Shown: piece by piece, positions 17,368 to 27,282 of the stretch
Layout: every line of letters starts with the position of its first letter
Position numbering within the stretch: position 1 is the first letter of the stretch
Origin: Psychrobacter sp. NG25
GTDB lineage: Bacteria; Pseudomonadota; Gammaproteobacteria; Pseudomonadales; Moraxellaceae
NCBI RefSeq assembly: GCF_015234355.1
Contig: NZ_JADGMV010000006.1
Location: 124,001-188,000 of the forward strand
Direction: 5' to 3'
Length of the DNA: 64,000 nt
The notes under the pieces: model-generated
What the model was told of the DNA's origin: nothing
The model's input: only the letters and a program-made list of their open reading frames with translations
Databases searched by the model: none
Translations under genes and position numbers: made by a program

Positions 17368-19634
17368 CTAATTCTAAACACTTATCTTCGAGTAAAGATG
17401 TAGAAGCATCTATCAATGCTATTACAGCAGACTCTATCAAATCTGCAAGCTTTGAGCAGTTGGCGTTGGGTCAAAACATCACTACTCATGTTGCGCTTGG
17501 TAGTAATAATAAATGGTATCGCAAGCTACTTGCACTGCCAGCGTATTATTGGATAATAATTGCGCAAGTTATTGTTATTTTGCCGCATGCTGCCCATTTA
17601 CCACTATGGCTAATGGGCTTTGCTGTGGTGAGTATTATCGCCCAGCTACCCCGTGTAAAGGCTCGATTTCAAAAGACAGCTCATTTAAAGCGTGTCTATC
17701 AAGGCATGCAAATGCTAGGCTTCTTATTGGGTCTTTTGGGATTGTGGTTGACCTACAATACGGCATTTGGGCTAGATATGGGCGTGGCATTTTTAGTGCT
17801 ATGCCTCATTAGTAAGCTCTGGGAATTGTACAAGCGTCGTGACGCCTATGTGGTATTGAATTTATCGTTATTCGTGCTGGCAGCACTGTTTTTGATGGAT
17901 CAAGGGCTGATTACTACTTTAGAGGTGGTGGTTGGAGCAGTCATTGTATTACTGACGTTTATTGCGTTAAACGATGATGGCAATGATTGGGGTGACGGTC
18001 GCTTGCGCACTTTGGGTGTATTAGGCATTGGTGCGCTGCCATTGTTGGTGGTGCTATTTCTATTTTTCCCTAGGCTACCACCGCTATGGTCGGTACAGCT
18101 ATCAGGTCAGCAAGCGACCACAGGCGTCTCCGACAGCATGTCACCTGGTGACTTTGCTAACTTAGGACAATCAACGGAGTTGGCATTTCGGGTAGAGTTT
18201 GAAAATAACCGACCACCACAGCAGCAGCTCTATTGGCGCGGCTTGGTATTTAGCGATTTTGATGGAGTCACGTGGCGTCCTAATTCGCAACAACAACAGT
18301 GGCAGCCTTCAGAACAACGTCCTGCTTGGATTGACAATGCGTTTGCTACCATTCCCGAAGAGGCACAAGTTGCACCAAATAACTATCAAATCATCTTAGA
18401 GCCTACTCAGCAAAACTGGCTATTTGGTCTCGATTATCCTTTTGCTCAGCGGCGAGATGTCAGCATTACTTCAGATTTTACGTTATTAAAAGACGAGCCT
18501 GTCACTCAGCAGCTGCGCTATGACGTATTGCAGTTTTCACCGATGAATATCGATCCTATCCTTACGGATGATTCACGGCGGATGAATCTTGCACTGCCAA
18601 ATAATGGTAACCCGAAAGCAAGAGCATTGGCTCAGCAGCTTTTTGCGCAGTCAGGCTCAGACCCTACGCGTTATATAGCGGCTATCGAGCACTGGATTAA
18701 TCAAACAGATTTTCGCTATACGTTATCGCCACCACGTTTGAATAACAATCGTATTGACGAGTTTTTGTTTGAGACCAAGGCGGGGTTCTGTGAGCATTAC
18801 TCTTCAAGTTTTACTTTTATGATGCGGGCAGCAGGTCTTCCAGCCAGAGTCGTCGCAGGCTATCAAGGTGGTGAGCCGAGCCGTGGTGGTAATGTGTGGG
18901 AAGTCCGGCAGATGGATGCGCATGCGTGGACTGAGGTTTGGATTGAGGGGCAAGGTTGGATACGTGTCGATCCAACTGCTTTTGTAGCGCCCGAGCGCGT
19001 CGAGCAGGGAATGGACGCGATGACGCAGTCACAAGGTGCTGCGATGTTTGGTGAAGGCGCTGGCGCACAGATTGACTATCAACAATATCAAATGCTACAA
19101 ACCTTACGTCGTCTCTCAGACCAAGCGAGCTACTATTGGCAAAAAGACGTCGTCGGCTACGATCAAGACAAGCAAGCAGACTCGTTATTCAAATGGTTCA
19201 ATATCAGATCCATCACGCAACAAATTATTTGGTTAGCCGCGAGTGCTATTACGGTCATGGTTATTTTGGTATTTATCATTTGGCAACGTCGCCGTAAACG
19301 CTGGCACCCAGTAGATTTACCACTTGCTCAGTTGTCGAAGCGTATAGGTAAGCAAGATAAGTCACTGGCTCGTACTGATAATGAAGGTCAGTTGGCGTGG
19401 CTTGAGCGCTTAGCGATGGCCATTGATTCTAGTGCCTCAAATGACACTGATGCGAGCAATACCAGTCAATTAACAGACAGTGATCACCCTAAAGTTATTC
19501 AGGATAAAATCACCCAAATCAAACAAGACTATCGTCATCTACGCTATGGACGCTTAAGCACTGTTGAAATCAGTGATAGTGAGTACCAGAAAGTGCTTAA
19601 GCAGCTAAAGAAAAACTTACACGAATTGTTGTAA
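17364..19634 (+). CDS. tgpA: TgpA-type membrane transglutaminase (DUF3488/DUF4129)
   Basis: A 756-residue membrane protein. About six N-terminal membrane segments (residues 50-230) precede a periplasmic transglutaminase-like domain with the catalytic Cys in TKAGFCEHYSSSF, His in MDAHAWTEVW and Asp in IRVDPTAF. Another membrane segment near residue 625 (IIWLAASAITVMVILVF) precedes a cytosolic tail matching DUF4129. P. aeruginosa TgpA has this layout and is essential there; the substrate is unknown. The ATG overlaps the DUF58 stop codon, so I prefer it to the TTG at 17337. Confidence 0.92.
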   Translation: MTNSKHLSSSKDVEASINAITADSIKSASFEQLALGQNITTHVALGSNNKWYRKLLALPAYYWIIIAQVIVILPHAAHLPLWLMGFAVVSIIAQLPRVKARFQKTAHLKRVYQGMQMLGFLLGLLGLWLTYNTAFGLDMGVAFLVLCLISKLWELYKRRDAYVVLNLSLFVLAALFLMDQGLITTLEVVVGAVIVLLTFIALNDDGNDWGDGRLRTLGVLGIGALPLLVVLFLFFPRLPPLWSVQLSGQQATTGVSDSMSPGDFANLGQSTELAFRVEFENNRPPQQQLYWRGLVFSDFDGVTWRPNSQQQQWQPSEQRPAWIDNAFATIPEEAQVAPNNYQIILEPTQQNWLFGLDYPFAQRRDVSITSDFTLLKDEPVTQQLRYDVLQFSPMNIDPILTDDSRRMNLALPNNGNPKARALAQQLFAQSGSDPTRYIAAIEHWINQTDFRYTLSPPRLNNNRIDEFLFETKAGFCEHYSSSFTFMMRAAGLPARVVAGYQGGEPSRGGNVWEVRQMDAHAWTEVWIEGQGWIRVDPTAFVAPERVEQGMDAMTQSQGAAMFGEGAGAQIDYQQYQMLQTLRRLSDQASYYWQKDVVGYDQDKQADSLFKWFNIRSITQQIIWLAASAITVMVILVFIIWQRRRKRWHPVDLPLAQLSKRIGKQDKSLARTDNEGQLAWLERLAMAIDSSASNDTDASNTSQLTDSDHPKVIQDKITQIKQDYRHLRYGRLSTVEISDSEYQKVLKQLKKNLHELL

Positions 19635-19715
19635 GTTCATGGGTGACACACCCTAGCCAGTAGCAGTTATTAGCAATAGTGAGCGGATAAATGACAGATA
19701 GATTTGGAACAAACA

Positions 19716-20135
19716 ATGCGTAGCACTAAAGATCGTATTCGCCACGCCTTAGCGTTTGAAATCATTGGCCTACTTATTTTCGCACCACTGGCAAGTTGGG
19801 TGTTCGGTTTTGAGCTGCACTCAATGGGTGTGATAGCGCTCGCTGGCTCTATTGTCGCGACCGTGTGGAATTATTTTTATAATGTCTTATTTGATAATGC
19901 CATGCTTAAACTACGTGGTGAGGTGAAAAAGACCGTTCCCATACGAGTGCTACATGCCACGCTATTTGAAGGTGGCCTGCTAGTGTTATTCTTGCCAGCG
20001 ATTGCTTGGTATCTGGATATCAGTCTGTGGGAAGCGTTTAAAATGGATATTGCCATGGCGACATTCTATTTGGTATATGCTTTTGTGTATAACTGGATTT
20101 ACGATAGAGTTTTTCCTATTGCTGAAGCTGGCTAA
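19716..20135 (+). CDS. PACE-family small multidrug efflux protein (AceI-like)
   Basis: A 139-residue inner-membrane protein with four membrane segments arranged as two bacterial transmembrane pair domains, the PACE family of chlorhexidine and diamine exporters. The repeated motifs are visible: RIRHALAFEIIGL opens the first pair and WNYFYNVLFD ends it, and PIRVLHATLFEGGL opens the second with YNWIYDRVFP ending it. The conserved acidic residue of helix 1 is Glu in AFEII. I start at ATG 19716, seven bases after GGA; a TTG at 19704 would add four residues. Confidence 0.93.
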   Translation: MRSTKDRIRHALAFEIIGLLIFAPLASWVFGFELHSMGVIALAGSIVATVWNYFYNVLFDNAMLKLRGEVKKTVPIRVLHATLFEGGLLVLFLPAIAWYLDISLWEAFKMDIAMATFYLVYAFVYNWIYDRVFPIAEAG

Positions 20136-20181
20136 TGGTGGTTTTATCCAAATATGCAGAACGTATTAAGGAGCCAGCTAT

Positions 20182-20469
20182 ATGGCAATATATGTAGATT
20201 TTATGCAGATAGAATTTAAAGGTTATAAGTGGTGCCACATGCTGGCCGATACGTTGCAAGAGCTGCATGAGTTTGCGGCGTTCATTGAATTAGATGAGCG
20301 TTTGTTCCACCGTAACGCCAGTTATCCGCATTATGACGTCACTGTACAAATGCGAGAAACCGCGATTGAGTACGGCGCTATTCCTGCTGATCGCAGAAAA
20401 ATTATCGAGTGTGCTAAAAAGCTAAAAGTAGAGTTACATGCACAAATAGCACAGTCTGATAATGTTTAA
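20182..20469 (+). CDS. DUF4031 domain protein
   Basis: A 95-residue protein matching the DUF4031 pattern: a short strand at the start (MAIYVDFMQIEF), WCHMLADTLQELHEFAA, then HYDVTVQMRETAIEYGA. A strong GGAG precedes the ATG. Function unknown. It follows the PACE gene by 46 bp and ends at a strong terminator, so the two are probably co-transcribed. Confidence 0.88.
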   Translation: MAIYVDFMQIEFKGYKWCHMLADTLQELHEFAAFIELDERLFHRNASYPHYDVTVQMRETAIEYGAIPADRRKIIECAKKLKVELHAQIAQSDNV

Positions 20470-20486
20470 TAAATGCATAAGCAAAT

Positions 20487-20526
20487 AAAAAAGGTGGGTT
20501 ATGCTTTCGCTAACTCACCTTTTTTT
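20487..20526. terminator. Bidirectional terminator
   Basis: Stem AGGTGGGTTA/TAACTCACCT (one wobble pair, arms 20492-20501 and 20511-20520) with A run before and T run after. It lies between the converging DUF4031 and DUF302 genes. Confidence 0.85.
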
Positions 20527-20544
20527 GTTTGGATTTTTTGACGA

Positions 20545-21063
20545 TTACTTTGCCACTGCTGCTGTACTGACGCCATTTAGGGCTTTTGAGATGTTATCAA
20601 TGACGGTGTCACAACCTTTAATATTATGACGGGTTTTTAAGTATTGAGGATCGTTATACGATAGCCATACTTTTTTATCTGCATCTTCACTGATGAGGAT
20701 TTTTTGTGGCAAATCGATAGCGACGCTTTGCTCGCAATTCATCAATGGTGTACCCGCTTTAGGGTTACCAAACATAATAACTTGTGTTGGTCTTAAGGTT
20801 AAATCGACACCTTGTGCATTTTTTTGATGATCGACACGTGCAAATACTTTCATGCCTTTACTTTCGATAATGGCTGCCAGTTTATCAGCAGTCTCTTGGA
20901 CAGAGTGGTGACTTTGCATGGTTATCAAGCCTTTTTCGGCATTGGTGGCAGTCATCGTTGCTTTCACCGAGGACGTGTCGCTAGGTGAATGTAAAATATT
21001 TTCAACACTGGCACAAGAGGCCATGGTCAAAGCTAGAGCGGCGATAGAGACAATTTTAATCAT
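20545..21063 (-). CDS. DUF302 domain lipoprotein
   Basis: A 172-residue exported protein. The signal MIKIVSIAALALTMASC ends in a lipobox, so it should be lipid-anchored. The DUF302 domain follows (HHSVQETADKLAAIIES, then KVFARVDHQKNA and TQVIMFGNPKAGTPLM). The family is a small alpha-beta fold of unknown function, often periplasmic. Nothing near it on the same strand hints at a partner. Confidence 0.9.
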   Translation of the reverse strand: MIKIVSIAALALTMASCASVENILHSPSDTSSVKATMTATNAEKGLITMQSHHSVQETADKLAAIIESKGMKVFARVDHQKNAQGVDLTLRPTQVIMFGNPKAGTPLMNCEQSVAIDLPQKILISEDADKKVWLSYNDPQYLKTRHNIKGCDTVIDNISKALNGVSTAAVAK

Positions 21064-21195
21064 AAATTTACCTATAGGTTATCAGTGATAGTTGGCAACA
21101 TCGGACATTTATTGTGTCATTACATTGTGCGTAATAAACTGCGCATAGTAAAGAGCCACATTGCAACTTGCCTTAATAAATTACCAAGCCAATTA

Positions 21196-22083
21196 CTAAG
21201 CCAAGTGCTCTGCCAAGTAGTCCACCAGTAGCCTGATTTTTGGTGATAACTGACGGTTGTGCGGATAAATGGCCCAAATACTTTCTTCAGGCTCTCTATA
21301 GTCATCCAACAAGCTTATCAGCTCCCCAGACGCTAGGTATTTTTGCACATAATAATCTGGCAGCTGGACGATGCCCAAACCTTTTAGGGCAGCATCAACT
21401 AGGCTATGACCACTATTATATTGAATGCTCCCAGAGACGCGCAAATTCCTTTCTTTACCTGCGTCACTAGCACGTGGGTCAGTATCTATAAAGTGCCAGT
21501 AGTCGCGAGTCCCAAGTAAGCAGTTATGTTGACTCAGCTTGCTCAGAGCATGTGGTGTGCCATATTTATCAAGATAAGAGGGTGCCGCGCAGACAAAGTT
21601 GGTGCGATGGCTGAGTTTTTTTGCCATCATCGTGGAGTCGCTTAATTTGCCGATACGAATCGCTAAGTCGTAACCACCTTCAATCAAATCGATCTTTTGA
21701 TTACTCAAAAAAGCCGTCACTTCGATATCGCTATACTGCATCATAAAGTCATTGACCAACGGCAGCAATTGTTGTTCGCCATAAGTGACAGGGGCAGTCA
21801 GTTTGATCCTGCCTTGCGGTTTTGATTGCAAATTACTGACAGCCTGCTCAGCAGCATCCAAGCCATCGAGCACACTACGGCAATGCTGATAGAACACGCG
21901 ACCTTCTTCTGTTAATGATACTTTGCGTGTCGTACGATAGAGGAGTTTAATATTAAGGCGTTTTTCTAAGGCGCTTATTTGCCGGCTAGCTTGAGCGGTC
22001 GAGATGCCTAATTCTTTGGCGGCGCGCGTAAAACTCTCGTATTCTGCGACGTAAACGAACTCGCTAACACCATCCCAGCGCAT
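21196..22083 (-). CDS. LysR-family transcriptional regulator
   Basis: A 295-residue LysR regulator. The winged helix is at residues 3-60 (FVYVAEYESFTRAAKELG, then STAQASRQISALE). A substrate-binding-type effector domain fills the rest. The start at ATG 22083 gives a normal N-terminus; a TTG at 22095 would add four residues. It is divergent from the class III alcohol dehydrogenase gene with about 200 bp between starts, so it probably controls that gene. Confidence 0.92.
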   Translation of the reverse strand: MRWDGVSEFVYVAEYESFTRAAKELGISTAQASRQISALEKRLNIKLLYRTTRKVSLTEEGRVFYQHCRSVLDGLDAAEQAVSNLQSKPQGRIKLTAPVTYGEQQLLPLVNDFMMQYSDIEVTAFLSNQKIDLIEGGYDLAIRIGKLSDSTMMAKKLSHRTNFVCAAPSYLDKYGTPHALSKLSQHNCLLGTRDYWHFIDTDPRASDAGKERNLRVSGSIQYNSGHSLVDAALKGLGIVQLPDYYVQKYLASGELISLLDDYREPEESIWAIYPHNRQLSPKIRLLVDYLAEHLA

Positions 22084-22245
22084 GATTATTACCAATATGT
22101 AAAAGATATTTGCAAATATAGCATATTGTTATCACCCTAGAAATAACTATAATGGTAAGCATCTACTCAAATAGTTGGTTGTAATCTAGCGGACTGCAAT
22201 CATTTGCGAATGAGTGTCCTAGAAATAGTGGCCTGCTTTTTATAG

Positions 22246-23406
<1,161 letters not shown>

Positions 23407-23475
23407 AAAATATTGTGCAAGAGCAATATCTGACAGTAACGTTAGAATGACTGTTCTGAAAATACGGTTTTAAAA

Positions 23476-23513
23476 ATAAAAAGGCCGCTTCGTTTTCGAA
23501 GCGGCCTTTTTTA
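23476..23513. terminator. Strong bidirectional terminator
   Basis: Perfect 12-bp stem AAGGCCGCTTCG/CGAAGCGGCCTT around a TTTT loop (23481-23508), A-rich before and TTTT after. It separates frmA from the converging DsbA-like gene. Confidence 0.92.
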
Positions 23514-23557
23514 AAGCTTATAACATCATCATTTTATATGTATGGTTACAAAACCAT

Positions 23558-24211
23558 TTACTCAGCCATATTAGCCAATTGCTCTAAAATACTTATGTAG
23601 TTTTCGACCCCTTGAGCACCGCTAACAAGATGACGCTCATTAAAAATGATTGCTGGTACACTTTGAATGCCTTGTTGTTGCCAATGCTGCTCTTCTGCTC
23701 GTACTTCCTTAGCAAAGAGCTGACCCTCTAATATTGCTAGCGCTTCACTACGATCAAGTCCAGTCTCTGCTGCAATATCAGCAAGCACGTTGATATCTGA
23801 AATATCTCTGTTATGGGTAAAATGCGCGGCAAACAATGCTTGTTTTAACTCATGCATACTTTCTTTCTGATCAGCGAAATGCAGAAGCTGATGTAAGTTG
23901 AAAGTATTGTGCATGCGCGTGTCATCATTGAAATTAAACTCAAAGCCAACTTCCTGTCCAGCTTCAGTCATTCTGACTCGGCTAGCATCTGACTCTTGCT
24001 TGGTCGAGCCGTACTTTTCGATGATGTGCTCACGTAGGTTTTGCCCCTCGCTTGGCATGTTGGGGTTTAGCTCAAACGGATGCCAGTGGATAGTGTGAGC
24101 AGTATTAGTTTGCTCAAGTGCTGCTGCCAATTGACGATAGCCGATGACGCACCAAGGGCAGACGACGTCTGAGACGATGTCTATTCGGAGTGGTTTTTCT
24201 GATGTGCTCAT
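23558..24211 (-). CDS. DsbA-family oxidoreductase (FrnE-like)
   Basis: A 217-residue cytosolic thioredoxin-fold protein of the DsbA/FrnE group. The active site VVCPWCVIG near the N-terminus keeps both Cys, and the family stretch GIQSVPAIIFNERHLVSGAQ holds the cis-Pro and the C-terminal strand. No signal peptide, so it differs from periplasmic DsbA. Relatives act in thiol-disulfide exchange or glutathione-linked chemistry. The exact substrate is unknown. Confidence 0.9.
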   Translation of the reverse strand: MSTSEKPLRIDIVSDVVCPWCVIGYRQLAAALEQTNTAHTIHWHPFELNPNMPSEGQNLREHIIEKYGSTKQESDASRVRMTEAGQEVGFEFNFNDDTRMHNTFNLHQLLHFADQKESMHELKQALFAAHFTHNRDISDINVLADIAAETGLDRSEALAILEGQLFAKEVRAEEQHWQQQGIQSVPAIIFNERHLVSGAQGVENYISILEQLANMAE

Positions 24212-24629
24212 ATTTCCTCGCAGGGATTGTTATTTGTATTTTATTTAAGGCTTCTAATTGCTCATATATCTCATCTAAATGTGTCTGCTTAGAGATAGTC
24301 GTCGACCAAGAAGCCTCAGTAATAATCATGCCTTAAACATCAAGCGTTAATGAACATTCAAAGCATAATCAGGTGAATACAATGCGCTCTGAGTGACTCA
24401 TTTTGCTCACTGGATTGCTATTATTCATAGCTGCTTTTTTGCGATAAGGCAGTCAAAAATCAACCTCTGATAACAAAACGTATGAATATTTAACCAATCT
24501 GTCATGGCCATGAAATGGGATTTTCTTTACAGTAGCTTTGCCGACATTGGTAGTCGTGACTTATAACCTATGCTAACACCAAGTATTTAGCAAATAATAA
24601 AAACTTAATATTCGATACAGGATACACAA
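24212..24629. other. Intergenic region between divergent genes
   Basis: 418 bp separating the DsbA-like gene (minus) and the nitroreductase (plus). It should carry both promoters. No credible gene and no clear operator palindrome seen. Confidence 0.45.
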
Positions 24630-25286
24630 ATGAAAAACATTACTGAAGCAATGAACTGGCGCTACAGCACCAAAGAATTTGATACCAATAAGAAAATCTC
24701 AGCAGAAGATTTCCAAAGTCTAAAGGATATTTTACGTCTCAGTCCTTCGAGCACCAATATCCAACCTTGGCATTTTGTGATTGCTGATGATGAGGCTGGT
24801 AAAGCTCGTATCGCTAAAGGCACAGATGGCATGTATGAATTCAATACGGCAAAAGTAAAAGATGCCTCACATGTCATCGTATTCTGTAGTCGTGTCTATG
24901 CTGATGATGAGTTCTTGAATGAAATACTAGACAAAGAGGAAGCTGATGGTCGTTTTGCGGAACCAAAATTTAAAGAGCAGATGCACCAAGTGCGTAAGAT
25001 GTTTTTGGACATTCGCCGTTATGAGCAAAAAGATGAACCGCACTGGTTGATAGAGCAGCTATATCTTAATATGGGCGCTTTGCTACTAGGAGCTGCGACC
25101 TTGGGTATTGATGCTGTGCCGATGGAAGGGGCGGATTTGAAAGCACTTGATGAAGAGTTTGATTTACGTAGCAAGGGCTATACGGCTGTTGCGGTCGTAT
25201 CGCTTGGCTATCGTAGTGAAGATGACTTTAACGCTGAGCTGCCAAAATCACGCTTTGATGAAGAGACAATCATCACGAAAGCCTAG
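24630..25286 (+). CDS. nfsB: Oxygen-insensitive NAD(P)H nitroreductase (NfsB-like)
   Basis: A 218-residue FMN flavoprotein very close to E. coli NfsB. It shares RYSTKEFDT at the start, LSPSSTNIQPWHFVIAD, DASHVIVFCSRV, EEADGRFAEP and the LPKSRFDEETI end. It reduces nitroaromatics, quinones and dihydropteridines with NAD(P)H. It is monocistronic with a terminator 73 bp downstream. Confidence 0.95.
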   Translation: MKNITEAMNWRYSTKEFDTNKKISAEDFQSLKDILRLSPSSTNIQPWHFVIADDEAGKARIAKGTDGMYEFNTAKVKDASHVIVFCSRVYADDEFLNEILDKEEADGRFAEPKFKEQMHQVRKMFLDIRRYEQKDEPHWLIEQLYLNMGALLLGAATLGIDAVPMEGADLKALDEEFDLRSKGYTAVAVVSLGYRSEDDFNAELPKSRFDEETIITKA

Positions 25287-25359
25287 CCAGTGTTCATCTA
25301 AGCGAAGAACGTATTCAAGATATATAGCTAACAAGTTCTATATAAAAAGTCTATTTAAG

Positions 25360-25393
25360 AGCCTCATAAACTGACCGTTTATGGGGCTTTTTT
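25360..25393 (+). terminator. Rho-independent terminator after nfsB
   Basis: Stem AGCCTCATAAAC/GTTTATGGGGCT with one wobble, loop TGACC, then a run of T. Confidence 0.85.
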
Positions 25394-25619
25394 ATCAAGA
25401 TTCCCTTTGAAGTAACGTTAGAAACTGAGGATAAACAGCATATCACCTATTAGCAGTGCTAACATTTCGACATTCTCGCAGATTAGAAACTACACTGGAA
25501 TCCCTACAAAGTTAAAACAAAATATCCCCTTTTGATAAGACATAATAAATTGATTAACGCTGTATTTACGAGGCGTTTTTCACCATCCTATTATGTCCAT
25601 CTGCCAGCGAGAAGCCAGC
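25394..25619. promoter_or_regulatory. Probable control region of the molybdenum hydroxylase operon
   Basis: About 225 bp between the nfsB terminator and the first operon gene. It has no gene and no obvious RutR-type or HutC-type palindrome. A promoter must lie here because the terminator blocks read-through, but I cannot assign its boxes. Confidence 0.45.
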
Positions 25620-26291
25620 ATGTCTACTTTGACGTTAACAATCAATAAGCAGGATTATCAGCTCGAGAATCTTGACGCACGTACGACACTGCTCGATGTC
25701 TGTCGTCAGCATTTACAAATCACCGGACCCAAAAAAGGCTGCGACCATGGTCAATGCGGGGCTTGTACCATGCTCATCAATGGACGACGGGTTAATTCTT
25801 GTCTGACACTCGCCGTTATGCATGATGGTGATGACATTACAACAATTGAAGGCATTGGGATGCCAGAGTCATTATCGGCATTGCAGCAAGCATTTAAAGA
25901 CAATGACGCTTTTCAGTGTGGGTATTGTACGCCTGGTCAGATTTGCTCAGCAACAGCGTTGATAGAGGAAGTAAAGCAAAACTGGCCAAGCCATGTCAGC
26001 ACAGACTTAAAAAATCCTGATGGTCGCCTTGTACAAGAAATCGCTGAGCGCATGAGCGGTAACATCTGTCGCTGCTCTGCTTATCCCAATATTATTAAAG
26101 CCATTTCACAAGTGCTTGAAAGTCAGGTTTCAGAAGGTCAAGTATCCGCGTCTACTATTCAACCAACAGACAACGCAGTGCAAAATTCAAGCGTGACAGG
26201 TATCTGGTCACCACCACCGAGCGAGGCGCAACTTGGTAAGACCTCAGCGAATAATAAGACAGCAAATGCTACAACAGGAGGCCGCTCATGA
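25620..26291 (+). CDS. Molybdenum hydroxylase, 2Fe-2S subunit (PaoA/YagT-like)
   Basis: The small electron-transfer subunit of a xanthine-oxidase-family enzyme. The plant-type cluster is CDHGQCGACTMLINGRRVNSC and the second is QCGYCTPGQ with GNICRCSAYP. The C-terminal 50 residues are a Gln/Ser/Thr-rich tail. E. coli PaoA is exported by Tat; no twin-arginine signal is visible here, either from ATG 25620 or from the upstream in-frame ATG 25593, so this version should be cytosolic. The ATGA overlap at 26288 couples it to the FAD subunit. Confidence 0.93.
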   Translation: MSTLTLTINKQDYQLENLDARTTLLDVCRQHLQITGPKKGCDHGQCGACTMLINGRRVNSCLTLAVMHDGDDITTIEGIGMPESLSALQQAFKDNDAFQCGYCTPGQICSATALIEEVKQNWPSHVSTDLKNPDGRLVQEIAERMSGNICRCSAYPNIIKAISQVLESQVSEGQVSASTIQPTDNAVQNSSVTGIWSPPPSEAQLGKTSANNKTANATTGGRS

Positions 26292-27280
26292 AACGCTTTG
26301 AATATAGTCGTGCTGATGTACCAGAGCAAGCGGCAATATCCGCCAGTACCAAAGATGCGTCATTTATCGCAGGCGGTACCAACTTATTAGACTTAATGAA
26401 GCTAGAGATTGAGACGCCAATTAAATTGGTCGATATTACCCGTTTAGAGTTAGAAAAGGTCGAAACCACTGCCGACGGAGGTTTGCGTATCGGCACGCTT
26501 GTGACCAATAGTGACTTGGCAGCACATCCTGAGGTTATTGCCAATTACCCAGTATTATCCCGAGCGATTTTGGCAGGAGCGACTGGTCAGTTGCGTAATA
26601 AAGCAACGACTGGCGGCAATTTCTTACAGCGTACTCGTTGTTATTACTTCTATCAAACAGACAGCGCCTGCAATAAGCGTGAACCGGGAACAGGTTGTCC
26701 AGCTATCAATGGCGAGAACCGTACGCTAGCTATTTTAGGCACGAGCGATGCCTGTATTGCTCAGCATCCATCTGACATGGCAGTGGCGATGCGCTTGCTG
26801 GATGCCACTATCGAGACAGTTAAAGCTGACGGATCGACTCGTTCTATCAATGTGAAAGACTTTTATTGCTTACCAAAAGATACGCCGCATATCGAAAACG
26901 TATTAGAGGCAGGCGAGTTAATTACTCACGTTGTATTACCTGCGCCTATCAAGGGTATGCACACCTATGACAAAGTTCGCGATCGCGCCTCTTATGCCTT
27001 TGCGCTTGTGTCCTGTGCCGCAGTGATAGACGCTGGGGATAGCGGCAATCTGAAAACGGTACGATTGGCATTTGGTGGTATTGGTACTGAGCCGTGGCGT
27101 AACGAAGCGGTTGAATCACTGTTAACGGGTACCGATGGCAATAATGACGTTATTGCGCAAGCCGCCGATCTGCTATTGAATGATGCTAAAGGTAATGGTC
27201 AAAACGACTTTAAGATACCGTTGACGCGTCGCCTACTAAAACAAGTCATTCAGCGCGCACTAGCGGGCGAGGGAGCATAA
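26288..27280 (+). CDS. Molybdenum hydroxylase, FAD subunit with extra 4Fe-4S motif (PaoB/YagS-like)
   Basis: A 330-residue FAD-binding subunit. The FAD motifs are FIAGGTNLLDLM near the start and ATTGGNFLQRTRCYYF. Between residues 118 and 155 lies a Cys-rich insert (RCYYFY, SACNKREPGTGCPA, SDACIAQHPSD) like the loop that binds an additional 4Fe-4S cluster in E. coli PaoB. That loop points to an aldehyde oxidoreductase of the PaoABC type rather than a classical xanthine dehydrogenase. RBS GGAGG precedes the coupled ATG. Confidence 0.93.
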   Translation: MKRFEYSRADVPEQAAISASTKDASFIAGGTNLLDLMKLEIETPIKLVDITRLELEKVETTADGGLRIGTLVTNSDLAAHPEVIANYPVLSRAILAGATGQLRNKATTGGNFLQRTRCYYFYQTDSACNKREPGTGCPAINGENRTLAILGTSDACIAQHPSDMAVAMRLLDATIETVKADGSTRSINVKDFYCLPKDTPHIENVLEAGELITHVVLPAPIKGMHTYDKVRDRASYAFALVSCAAVIDAGDSGNLKTVRLAFGGIGTEPWRNEAVESLLTGTDGNNDVIAQAADLLLNDAKGNGQNDFKIPLTRRLLKQVIQRALAGEGA

Positions 27281-27282
27281 TC